From NCBI RefSeq assembly GCF_028473145.1, contig NZ_CP092370.1:1-64000 (forward strand): a stretch of 64,000 nt of DNA. The letters run 5' to 3'. The position numbers were made by a program, and so were the translations under genes. Source of the DNA: Flavobacterium sp. CBA20B-1 (lineage in GTDB: Bacteria > Bacteroidota > Bacteroidia > Flavobacteriales > Flavobacteriaceae). Positions 35,830 through 44,354 of the stretch are shown in pieces; position 1 is the stretch's first letter, and each line of letters starts with the position of its first letter. Below the pieces are notes generated by a model. The model was not told the DNA's origin, did no database searches, and was given only the letters and a program-made list of their open reading frames with translations.

Positions 35830-36605
35830 TATTTGTTAGAATTTGTAAGTATTAAAGCTACAGTTGTTAATAATAAAGAAAATGCCGATAAATATATCGA
35901 AATATTTGGACCAACTGCCGATGAGTTTACGGCTACTTTGTTTGGTTCTACGTAAACTACATCGTTTTGCTTTAAATAATAAAAGTCTGAATTGATGAAA
36001 TCGGCCTTGGTAAGATCTACTCGGTGTGATGTAACCTCTCCGTTTTCTTCTCGAAGCACCAAAATATTATCACGTTTTCCATAGTTGGTAAGGTCACCAG
36101 AAAGTGCTAAAGCTTCTAATAATGTGATTCTTTCTGAATTAATTTTGTGTGTTCCTGGTCTTTTAACTTCTCCTTGAACTGTGACTTTATAATTCATAAT
36201 ACGTAAATTTATGATAGGATTTTTTACGTATTTAGAAATTTTAGTTTGTAAATTATTTACAATTTCATCTTTTGTTTTATTGGCAACTTCTATCTTTCCT
36301 AATGTTGGAAAATCAATATAACCTTTATCATCTACTAAATACAATTGTTGTTGTCTTTGGCCGCCACCTGCTTGATTAGAAGGATCTACCGATAAATTGG
36401 TAGTTAAATTGAAAGGTTCTACTGCTATAGGATCTTGTGCAGAAACCAAAATCATTAAAAGATCGTCTGTTTTTATTTTGGTTTCAAATTTTTTGTTAAC
36501 TATTTCTGTACCTTCGATATTTTGATAATACGCAATTTTTTCTCTCGAAACACATGATGTTAGTAAATAACTTGTGATAATAGCTGGTAAAATAATCTTT
36601 CTCAT
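35829..36605 (-). CDS. Wza-like polysaccharide export lipoprotein
   Basis: Outer-membrane polysaccharide export protein. The 258-residue protein has the lipobox LLTSC (Cys18), a Poly_export domain (KIKTDDLLMILVSAQDP...) and an SLBB-like segment (KVTVQGEVKRPGTHKINSERITLLEALALSG). It ends with a hydrophobic helix (ISIYLSAFSLLLTTVALIL), as common in Bacteroidota Wza proteins. It lies between the capD-like and wzc-like genes, with gaps of five bases and an overlap of one, so the three form an operon. Confidence 0.93.
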   Translation of the reverse strand: MRKIILPAIITSYLLTSCVSREKIAYYQNIEGTEIVNKKFETKIKTDDLLMILVSAQDPIAVEPFNLTTNLSVDPSNQAGGGQRQQQLYLVDDKGYIDFPTLGKIEVANKTKDEIVNNLQTKISKYVKNPIINLRIMNYKVTVQGEVKRPGTHKINSERITLLEALALSGDLTNYGKRDNILVLREENGEVTSHRVDLTKADFINSDFYYLKQNDVVYVEPNKVAVNSSAVGPNISIYLSAFSLLLTTVALILTNSNK

Positions 36606-36610
36606 AAATA

Positions 36611-38536
36611 TTAATCTAGTTTATCAAATTCTGAATTTAAGCTTTTAAATTCGGGAACTATTTTTTTCATCGTAGCAACTGTATCGATAACTAAGAATGA
36701 TGCTGCTAACTTCTTTAAATCTTCAATTTGGCTTGATATAAACTCATAATCTTCGTGTATATCTTGCGCAATCATTATTTTTTCATGATGTGTAGGCAAG
36801 GTAGTAGAACTATCGTTTAATAATTCTTCATACAGCTTCTCACCTGGACGCAAACCTACAACTTTTATTTCAATATCTTTTTCTGGTTCCAAACCGGCTA
36901 ATTTAATCATTTTTGTGGCAAGATCTATAATTTTAACGGGTTTTCCCATATCAAAAATATAAATTTCGCCTCCATTACCCATCGATCCTGCTTCAAGCAC
37001 TAATTGGCACGCTTCGGGAATGGTCATAAAATAGCGAATAATATCTGGGTGCGTGATGGTTATTGGCCCGCCATTTTCGATTTGCTTTGTAAACAAAGGA
37101 ACCACAGAACCATTTGAGCCCAACACATTTCCAAAACGTGTGGTAATATATTTTGTTGTGTTGCCTGATTCTTTTTTTAATTTTTGGGCTAAAGATTGCA
37201 CGTATTTTTCAGCGATACGCTTGCTGGCACCCATCACATTGCTTGGGTTTACCGCTTTATCTGTTGAAACCATTACAAAACGTTCTGCTTTGTATTTCAA
37301 TGACAAATCGGCCATATATTTGCTTCCTAATACGTTTGTAAAAATAGCTTGCTGCGGATTCATTTCCATTAAAGGAACGTGCTTGTAAGCGGCAGCGTGA
37401 TAAACAATATCAGGCGTGTAATCTGAAAATATTTTTTCTAAGCAATCATAGTTTCTCACATCTGCAATAATACAAATGATTTCTGCGGTGGTATTTGATT
37501 TGGTAATTTCTAAGGATATTTGGTGTAAAGGTGTTTCGGCTTGATCTACTAAAATCAATTTTTTGGGATTGAAATTCGCCACTTGCCAAACAATTTCGCT
37601 ACCAATAGATCCTGCTGCACCAGACACCAAAATCACTTTATCTTTTATTTGATGTGAAATCTGTGTGTTGTTGATTTGGATAGGCTTGCGTTCTAATAAA
37701 TCTTCAATTTTTATTTTCCGAATGTTCGAAGCAACTTTTTTCTGATTATTGATATCAGTTATTCCTGGAAGATTGTAAACTTTAATGTTGTATTTTAAGC
37801 AATCTTCAATTAAATCGATTTTTTCGTCTTTAGAAAGTGTTTCATCTGCAATAATGACACTATTTGCTCCCAAAACGCGTACCAATACAGGAATTTTTCG
37901 TGACTTTCCAATAACGGGCAGGTTCAAAATGCGATTAAACGAATTTTTTGCATTGGGGTTTATAAAACCTTTTAGTTTGTATTTTTGCGGAACTTCTGCA
38001 ATAATAGCGTTGGCAATGGCAATTGCCCGCTCACCACTACCATAGATCACCGTGTTTATAAAATGATTTTGTTGCGAATATTGTGAAAAGAAATCGAAAG
38101 TAGTTTTTACAAACAATCTAAAAAGTAGTAGAAGAAAAAAACTAATAGCAACAGTGATTAACAAGCGCGTATTTAAAAACAACTTTATATCATAGATAGC
38201 ATAAAATAATGTGTTTATTATATAAAGTGTAACAAAACAAGATAGCTCTGAAAAAAAAAGTTTTGTGGCATCATTTAAAGTGGTATGCCGAATAACTCCT
38301 GTAAATGTTTTGAATAACCAAAAATAGAAAATGTGAACACCAATAAGAAGTATTAGATTATAAGGTACAAAATGAGCATTTCTAATATTAATACCAATTC
38401 CATCTAAAATAAAATAACCTATTAATGCCGAAAAAATTACTATAAAAATATCTATTGAAAAAATAATCCACCTTGGTAGATACTGTATCGATCGGAGATA
38501 CGAAAAATTTTTCTGTAAGTTATTTGGTACGGGCAT
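36611..38536 (-). CDS. Nucleoside-diphosphate sugar 4,6-dehydratase (CapD/PglF/WbpM family)
   Basis: Membrane-bound UDP-GlcNAc 4,6-dehydratase-type enzyme that makes precursors for surface glycans. From ATG 38536 it has 641 residues: four N-terminal membrane helices, a nucleotide-binding-like domain (about 130-260), then the short-chain dehydrogenase domain with VSGAAGSIGSEI (NAD site). The catalytic region MVSTDKAVNPSNVMGASKR has Met in place of the usual Tyr, as in the PglF subgroup. A TTG start eight codons upstream is possible but less likely. Confidence 0.92.
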   Translation of the reverse strand: MPVPNNLQKNFSYLRSIQYLPRWIIFSIDIFIVIFSALIGYFILDGIGINIRNAHFVPYNLILLIGVHIFYFWLFKTFTGVIRHTTLNDATKLFFSELSCFVTLYIINTLFYAIYDIKLFLNTRLLITVAISFFLLLLFRLFVKTTFDFFSQYSQQNHFINTVIYGSGERAIAIANAIIAEVPQKYKLKGFINPNAKNSFNRILNLPVIGKSRKIPVLVRVLGANSVIIADETLSKDEKIDLIEDCLKYNIKVYNLPGITDINNQKKVASNIRKIKIEDLLERKPIQINNTQISHQIKDKVILVSGAAGSIGSEIVWQVANFNPKKLILVDQAETPLHQISLEITKSNTTAEIICIIADVRNYDCLEKIFSDYTPDIVYHAAAYKHVPLMEMNPQQAIFTNVLGSKYMADLSLKYKAERFVMVSTDKAVNPSNVMGASKRIAEKYVQSLAQKLKKESGNTTKYITTRFGNVLGSNGSVVPLFTKQIENGGPITITHPDIIRYFMTIPEACQLVLEAGSMGNGGEIYIFDMGKPVKIIDLATKMIKLAGLEPEKDIEIKVVGLRPGEKLYEELLNDSSTTLPTHHEKIMIAQDIHEDYEFISSQIEDLKKLAASFLVIDTVATMKKIVPEFKSLNSEFDKLD

Positions 38537-38596
38537 AGTAATTTTCCAAAGGTTCTGCAAAAGTACAGTTTTTTAATTTTAAATTGAAATTTTAAC

Positions 38597-39337
38597 TTAA
38601 AATTCCAGTTTCTTTTTTCGTAATTCAAAGTTCTGCCCTAAATAAACTTTTCTAACCATTTCGTCTTCAGCTAAATCTTCAGGAATACCTGCTTTCAAGA
38701 TTCCGCCTTCAAACATTAAATAGGTTTTATCTGTAATAGCCAATGTTTCCTGCACATTGTGGTCGGTAATTAAAATACCAATATTTTTGTTTTTCAATTG
38801 TGCTACAATACGTTGAATGTCTTCAACCGCCACGGGATCTACGCCGGCAAAAGGCTCATCTAAAAGAATGAATTTTGGATCGGTTGCCAAGGCACGAGCA
38901 ATTTCGGTTCGGCGGCGTTCACCACCCGAAAGTAAATCTCCACGATTGGTACGAATATGTTGCAAACTAAACTCATCAATCAGCGATTCCATTTTTGCTT
39001 CTTGTTCTTTTTTGGAAAGCTTTGTAAGTTGTAAAACCGAAAGAATGTTGTCTTCGATACTTAACTTTCTAAAAACCGATGCTTCTTGTGCCAAATAACC
39101 AATTCCGTTTTGCGCACGTTTGTACATGGGGTAGTTGGTGATATTTAGGTTATCTAAATAGATGGTTCCGGAATTGGGTTTTACCAAGCCCACGATCATA
39201 TAGAACGAAGTTGTTTTTCCAGCACCATTTGGTCCTAATAAACCTACAATTTCTCCTTGGTTTACTTCAACCGAAATGCCTTTTACAACTTTTCTTCCTT
39301 TATATGTTTTAATTAAATTTTCTGCTCTTAATTTCAT
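38597..39337 (-). CDS. lptB: LPS export ABC transporter ATP-binding protein LptB
   Basis: Cytoplasmic ATPase that powers LPS transport to the outer membrane with LptFG. The 246-residue protein has Walker A GPNGAGKTTSF (near residue 36), signature LSGGERRR, Walker B FILLDEPFAGVDP and switch His in LITDHNVQE. High similarity to LptB and the neighbouring kdsD gene support the assignment over a generic ABC ATPase. It lies 10 bases after tatC. Confidence 0.93.
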   Translation of the reverse strand: MKLRAENLIKTYKGRKVVKGISVEVNQGEIVGLLGPNGAGKTTSFYMIVGLVKPNSGTIYLDNLNITNYPMYKRAQNGIGYLAQEASVFRKLSIEDNILSVLQLTKLSKKEQEAKMESLIDEFSLQHIRTNRGDLLSGGERRRTEIARALATDPKFILLDEPFAGVDPVAVEDIQRIVAQLKNKNIGILITDHNVQETLAITDKTYLMFEGGILKAGIPEDLAEDEMVRKVYLGQNFELRKKKLEF

Positions 39338-39347
39338 TTTTGGTTTT

Positions 39348-40175
39348 TTAAACTTGCTTTATCTGCTTTTGTACATTTTTTTTGGTGATGACTTTTGCTA
39401 TTACGATGCTTCCTTCATACAAAATAATTAAGGGAATAGAAACAATCATTTGACTAATAATGTCAGGCGGGGTAACAATTGCAGCTACAATTAGAATCAA
39501 AACGTATGCATAACGACGGTATTCTCTTAAAAAGCTATCGGTAATTAGTCCCAAATAAGCTAAAAAGAAAATGATTATGGGCAATTCAAAAATTAAACCC
39601 GTTGCAAGCGATGTGGTTTTCACAAGGCTGATGTACGAATTAATGTCAATTTGATTTTCTACAATAGAACTTATTGTAAAATTAGCTAAAAAATTGATTG
39701 ATAATGGTACTAATATGAAATATCCAAAAATCACTCCTAAAAAGAATAAAATACTCGATACAAAAATAAATAGTTTAGCATATTTGCGTTCTTTTTCATA
39801 AAGTGCCGGACTTATAAATTTCCAAAACTCCCACAAAATAAAAGGGAAAGCCATGATGAAACCGGCTGTTATACATGTCCAGATTAAAACAGAAAGTTGC
39901 CCGTCCATAGTTCGGTTTTGAATAACAAAGGGCAATTCGTTGTTGCAAAACGACTGATCCAAATCAAACTGTTGTGCAATTGTGCAAAAAAATTGATAGG
40001 TTGCAAAATCACCCCGTTTAGGACCAAAAATAATTACATCAAATATAAACTCATTAAAAACAACTGCAATTACCGACGTAATTAAAATAGCAATGCTGCT
40101 GCGTACTAAAAGCCATCTAAGTTCTTCTAAATGGTTTAAGAACGACATTTCTTTATTGGTGTTTTTGTTTTTCAC
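39348..40175 (-). CDS. tatC: Sec-independent protein translocase TatC
   Basis: Core membrane subunit of the twin-arginine translocase, which exports folded proteins. The 275-residue protein has six hydrophobic helices and the N-terminal signature MSFLNHLEELRWLLVRS. The GTG at 40175 overlaps the kdsD stop (GTGA) and is preferred. ATG 40148 would start right at the MSFLNHLEEL motif and remains possible. No tatA gene is visible in the window. Confidence 0.95.
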   Translation of the reverse strand: MKNKNTNKEMSFLNHLEELRWLLVRSSIAILITSVIAVVFNEFIFDVIIFGPKRGDFATYQFFCTIAQQFDLDQSFCNNELPFVIQNRTMDGQLSVLIWTCITAGFIMAFPFILWEFWKFISPALYEKERKYAKLFIFVSSILFFLGVIFGYFILVPLSINFLANFTISSIVENQIDINSYISLVKTTSLATGLIFELPIIIFFLAYLGLITDSFLREYRRYAYVLILIVAAIVTPPDIISQMIVSIPLIILYEGSIVIAKVITKKNVQKQIKQV

Positions 40176-41140
40176 GATACAATTCCTTCTTTTAAAATGT
40201 CGTGCAAATGAATGATGCCGGCATATTGATTATTGTCTGTAACCACAAGTTGTGTAATTTCAAATGACTCCATAATGTTTAAAGCGTCTTCTACTTTGGA
40301 ATTTAAATCGATCGATTTTGGATTTTTTGTCATTAAATCAACGGCAGTAATGGCTGAAAGATCGGTTGTTTTTTCTAACATTCTTCTTATATCACCATCG
40401 GTAATAATTCCCTTGATTTCATCTTTTTCTAGAACCGCAGTAACTCCCAAACGTTTATTAGATATTTCAAAGATAACCTCTTGTATGGTAGAAGTGGTTT
40501 TTACAGCTGGCTTGTTATTAGTATCTAAAATAGCGTTGACACGCAACAAAAGTTTTTTTCCTAATGCACCCCCCGGATGAAACTTCGCAAAATCATTTGC
40601 TGTAAAATTTCGCATTTCAATTAAAGCTACAGCCAGTGCATCGCCCAAGGCTAACTGTACCGTGGTGCTGGTGGTTGGCGCCAAATTGTTGGGGTCTGCT
40701 TCTTTTTCCACATAAGCATTGATTACAAAATCGGCATTTTTTCCTAAAAACGAAGCGCTGTTTCCGGTCATTGCAATTAAAATGTTGCCATCGCGTTTTA
40801 ATAGCGGCACCAAAACTTTAATTTCTGGGCTGTTTCCGCTTTTGGAAATGCATAAAATAATATCATTTTTTGTAATCATTCCCAAATCTCCATGAACAGC
40901 TTCGGCAGCATGTAAGAACATTGATGGTGTTCCAGTAGAGTTTAATGTAGCGACAATTTTTTGACCAATATGTGCACTTTTGCCAATTCCAGTGACAATT
41001 AAACGACCTTTTGTGTTAAAAATAGCCGATACAGCGTTTAAAAAGTCATCATTTAAAAAGTCGATAGCCTTTGTAATTGCATCGCTTTCAGCTTTTAAAG
41101 TGCTTTTGGCAGCAGATAATATGTTAAAATTGATATTCAA
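40172..41140 (-). CDS. kdsD: KpsF/GutQ family arabinose-5-phosphate isomerase
   Basis: Converts ribulose 5-phosphate to arabinose 5-phosphate, the first step of Kdo synthesis for LPS. The 322-residue protein has an SIS domain (about 35-170; VTGIGKSAHIGQKI, SKSGNSPEIK) and two CBS domains (about 200-320; ITDGDIRRML, LVVTDNNQYAGIIHLHDIL). No ATG is near the N-terminus; TTG 41140 is the most plausible start. It heads the run kdsD-tatC-lptB, so LPS precursor supply and export are co-transcribed. It is divergent from recQ. Confidence 0.88.
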   Translation of the reverse strand: MNINFNILSAAKSTLKAESDAITKAIDFLNDDFLNAVSAIFNTKGRLIVTGIGKSAHIGQKIVATLNSTGTPSMFLHAAEAVHGDLGMITKNDIILCISKSGNSPEIKVLVPLLKRDGNILIAMTGNSASFLGKNADFVINAYVEKEADPNNLAPTTSTTVQLALGDALAVALIEMRNFTANDFAKFHPGGALGKKLLLRVNAILDTNNKPAVKTTSTIQEVIFEISNKRLGVTAVLEKDEIKGIITDGDIRRMLEKTTDLSAITAVDLMTKNPKSIDLNSKVEDALNIMESFEITQLVVTDNNQYAGIIHLHDILKEGIVS

Positions 41141-41231
41141 AACGCAAACGTGTTAGGTAAATTTTGATAAAACTAAAAGATTTGTATATCTTTATAATTG
41201 CAAATTTAGATAAAATAGCATAATTAAAAAC

Positions 41232-43427
41232 ATGAAATCAATCGAAATTGACTTACATAAAGAATTAAAAAAATATTTTGGATTCAGTCAGTTCAAAGGA
41301 TTGCAAGAACAAGTTGTAAATAGCATTATTTATGGCAACAATACTTTTGTAATCATGCCAACTGGAGGCGGAAAATCTTTATGTTACCAATTACCTGCGT
41401 TAGTGTTAGAAGGAACTGCAATTGTGGTGTCGCCCCTTATTGCTTTAATGAAAAACCAAGTCGATGCCATTCGCGGATTATCAAACGAAATTGGCGTGGC
41501 TCACGTTTTAAATTCTTCGTTAACAAAAACAGAAATCACACAGGTTAAAGACGATATTAAAAAAGGTGTTACCAAACTTTTATATGTTGCTCCAGAATCG
41601 CTTACAAAAGAAGAATATGTTTCTTTTTTAAACTCGGTTCCGCTGTCTTTTATCGCCATAGATGAAGCACACTGTATTTCGGAATGGGGGCATGATTTCA
41701 GACCTGAATATCGAAATTTACGCAATATCATCCGCAAATTGGGCGATATTCCTATTATTGGGTTAACAGCAACTGCCACACCAAAAGTGCAAGAGGATAT
41801 TCTTAAAAACCTTGAAATTCCCAATGCAAATGTGTTTAAGGCATCGTTCAACAGACCCAATTTGTATTATGAAGTACGACCAAAAACAAAAAATATCGAA
41901 GCAGATATCATTAAATTTATCAATCAATTTAAAGGTAAATCGGGCGTTATTTATTGTTTAAGTCGAAAAAAAGTAGAAGAAATTACTCAAGTTTTGCAAG
42001 TAAATGGTATAACGGCTGTTCCGTACCATGCAGGATTAGATGCAAAAACCCGCGCCAAACATCAAGACATGTTTTTAATGGAAGATGTAAATGTGGTGGT
42101 AGCAACGATTGCGTTTGGAATGGGAATCGACAAACCCGATGTGCGTTTTGTAATTCATCACGATATACCCAAATCGCTTGAAAGTTATTATCAAGAAACA
42201 GGACGTGCCGGCCGCGATGGAGGCGAAGGTTATTGCTTGGCCTATTATGCTTATAAAGATATTGAAAAGCTTGAAAAATTTATGACAGGAAAGCCATTGG
42301 CTGAACAAGAAATTGGTTTTGCTTTGTTGCAAGAAGTGGTTGCTTATGCCGAAACATCTGTTTCGCGCCGTAAATTTTTACTACATTATTTTGGTGAAGA
42401 ATTTGATGAAGTAAATGGGGAAGGAGCCGATATGGATGATAATTCGCGCAACCCTAAAACCAAAAAAGAAGCCCAAGACCAAGTGGTACTTCTTTTAAAA
42501 ACCATAAAAGATACCAAGCAAATCTATAAATCAAAAGAAATTGTATTAACCTTATTAGGAAAAATAAACTCGATTATAAAATCCTATAAAACCGATACCC
42601 AAAGCATATTTGGCGCAGGAAAAGACTATACAGATAAATATTGGATGGCCTTGATACGCCAAGTATTAGTTGCAGGTTTTATTTCAAAAGATATTGAAAG
42701 CTACGGTGTTATTAAAATGACGCCACAAGGAGAAGATTTCTTAAAAAATCCGTCGTCTTTTATGATGACAGAAGATCATAATTACGAAGAAACAGCAGAT
42801 GATAGCATCATTGTAAATAATAAATCATCAAATGTAGCCGATGAAGTATTGGTTGGTATGCTGAAAGACCTCCGCAAAAAAGTAGCCAAAAAAATGGGCG
42901 TTCCGCCGTTTGTTGTTTTTCAAGACCCCTCATTAGATGATATGGCGTTAAAATATCCCATTAGAATGGATGAATTAGCCAATGTGCATGGGGTGAGCGA
43001 AGGAAAAGCTAAAAAATACGGTAAGGAATTCTTAGAATTAATCAATAGATATGTAGAAGAAAACGATGTGATTCGTCCTGATGACTTGGTTGTAAAATCT
43101 ACAGGTGCCAATTCTGCATTGAAATTATTTATTATTCAAAGTGTGGATCGAAAATTATCGTTGGAAGATATTGCCTCTGCAAAAAGTCTAGATATGGATC
43201 TGCTTTTGAAAGAAATGGAGCAAATTGTATATTCAGGCACTAAACTGAACATCAACTATTGGATTGATGATATTTTGGACGACGACCAGCAAGATGAAAT
43301 CAAAGAATATTTTATGGAAGCTGAAAACGACTCTATTAAAGCGGCTTTAAAGGAATTCGACGGCGATTATGATATTGAAGAATTGCGTTTAATGCGTATA
43401 AAATTTATTAGTGAAGTAGCCAATTAA
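41232..43427 (+). CDS. recQ: ATP-dependent DNA helicase RecQ
   Basis: A 3'-5' DNA helicase for recombination and fork repair. The 731-residue protein has motif I MPTGGGKSLCYQ, motif II AIDEAHCISEWGHDFRPEY, the aromatic-rich loop, and motif VI QETGRAGRDGG. The RQC winged helix and an HRDC domain follow (about 555-625, LRKKVAKKMGVPPFVVF). The zinc-binding subdomain after motif VI normally has four cysteines; here it reads AETSVSRRKFLLHYFGEEF with none. Divergent from kdsD with 91 bases between. Confidence 0.96.
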   Translation: MKSIEIDLHKELKKYFGFSQFKGLQEQVVNSIIYGNNTFVIMPTGGGKSLCYQLPALVLEGTAIVVSPLIALMKNQVDAIRGLSNEIGVAHVLNSSLTKTEITQVKDDIKKGVTKLLYVAPESLTKEEYVSFLNSVPLSFIAIDEAHCISEWGHDFRPEYRNLRNIIRKLGDIPIIGLTATATPKVQEDILKNLEIPNANVFKASFNRPNLYYEVRPKTKNIEADIIKFINQFKGKSGVIYCLSRKKVEEITQVLQVNGITAVPYHAGLDAKTRAKHQDMFLMEDVNVVVATIAFGMGIDKPDVRFVIHHDIPKSLESYYQETGRAGRDGGEGYCLAYYAYKDIEKLEKFMTGKPLAEQEIGFALLQEVVAYAETSVSRRKFLLHYFGEEFDEVNGEGADMDDNSRNPKTKKEAQDQVVLLLKTIKDTKQIYKSKEIVLTLLGKINSIIKSYKTDTQSIFGAGKDYTDKYWMALIRQVLVAGFISKDIESYGVIKMTPQGEDFLKNPSSFMMTEDHNYEETADDSIIVNNKSSNVADEVLVGMLKDLRKKVAKKMGVPPFVVFQDPSLDDMALKYPIRMDELANVHGVSEGKAKKYGKEFLELINRYVEENDVIRPDDLVVKSTGANSALKLFIIQSVDRKLSLEDIASAKSLDMDLLLKEMEQIVYSGTKLNINYWIDDILDDDQQDEIKEYFMEAENDSIKAALKEFDGDYDIEELRLMRIKFISEVAN

Positions 43428-43437
43428 TTTTTGTTGA

Positions 43438-43998
43438 ATGAAAAAGTTAAGCTTTGCAATTGTAGCGTTTTTCAGTGTGTGCAGTATCTTTGCTCAAAGC
43501 AACGATGCAAATCAGAATTATCCAAAAGCTTTAGTGAACTATGATGATTATAAAGGATTAATAGCGGAAGTAGACGAACACAGAACCGAGCGTTTAATTG
43601 ATTTTAATACATTTTTAAAAATGAGCAAAGAAGAAAATGTAGTTATTTTAGACACTCGTTCCACTTTTCGATACAACTTAAAACATATTGAAGGTGCGGT
43701 TCACTTAAGCTTTACCGATTTTACACAACAAGCATTACAAGCATTAATTCCTGACCCCAAAACCAAAATTTTGATTTATTGTAACAACAATTTTGAAGGC
43801 GATCAAGTGAATTTTGCCTCTAAAGTTGCTGGCTCAAACTCTAAAGCACCAGCTCATACGCAACCTTTGACATTGGCGTTAAACATACCAACCTACGTTA
43901 ATTTATATGGATATGGTTATAGAAACGTTTATGAATTAGACGAACTAGTAAATATAAATGATCCCAGATTAAAATTAGAAGGAGTTGGGGTGAGGTAG
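43438..43998 (+). CDS. Exported rhodanese-like protein
   Basis: A 186-residue protein with a signal peptide (residues 1-19, ending IFAQ) and a rhodanese domain (about 55-130). Key segments are VVILDTRSTFRYNLKHIEGAVHL and the active-site loop IYCNNNFEGDQ with the catalytic Cys. Active rhodaneses transfer sulfur to thiophilic acceptors; a periplasmic role is unknown. It lies 10 bases after recQ, probably in the same transcript. Confidence 0.85.
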   Translation: MKKLSFAIVAFFSVCSIFAQSNDANQNYPKALVNYDDYKGLIAEVDEHRTERLIDFNTFLKMSKEENVVILDTRSTFRYNLKHIEGAVHLSFTDFTQQALQALIPDPKTKILIYCNNNFEGDQVNFASKVAGSNSKAPAHTQPLTLALNIPTYVNLYGYGYRNVYELDELVNINDPRLKLEGVGVR

Positions 43999-44016
43999 GA
44001 AGGTACATCTAAATGC

Positions 44017-44262
44017 TTATGCAATATCGCTGTACAACTCTCCTCGATGTGGCTTTAGTATATCGCGCAATTTTCGCATTAAATCATCATTTACTACGAT
44101 AAAAGCAATAGCATGCATTTCATTTATCTGTTCAAATCCCGTAATATTAACGGGTAAACCTTCTATTTGTATGAATTGTTTCAAATGAATTTCCTGATGT
44201 TCTGCAGTTTTCAATGCATCATATCCTCTAAAATCCCAAATTAACTTGATTTGTCGTTCCAT
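44017..44262 (-). CDS. Small conserved-looking hypothetical protein
   Basis: An 81-residue soluble protein (KLIWDFRGYDALKTAEHQEIHLKQF...LRDILKPHRGELYSDIA). It alternates strands and helices in an ACT- or ferredoxin-like pattern, but I recognise no family. It is convergent with the rhodanese gene, 18 bases apart, and divergent from the FAD-dependent enzyme gene with a 92-base intergenic region. The clean start and sensible composition support it as a real gene. Confidence 0.6.
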   Translation of the reverse strand: MERQIKLIWDFRGYDALKTAEHQEIHLKQFIQIEGLPVNITGFEQINEMHAIAFIVVNDDLMRKLRDILKPHRGELYSDIA

Positions 44263-44354
44263 GCTTTGTAAATTTCAGTAAATTTAAAACATCCTTTTTA
44301 AATCAAAACCATAATTAATGTACTTTTGTATTTTCAAATTTGCTTTATAAAAAA

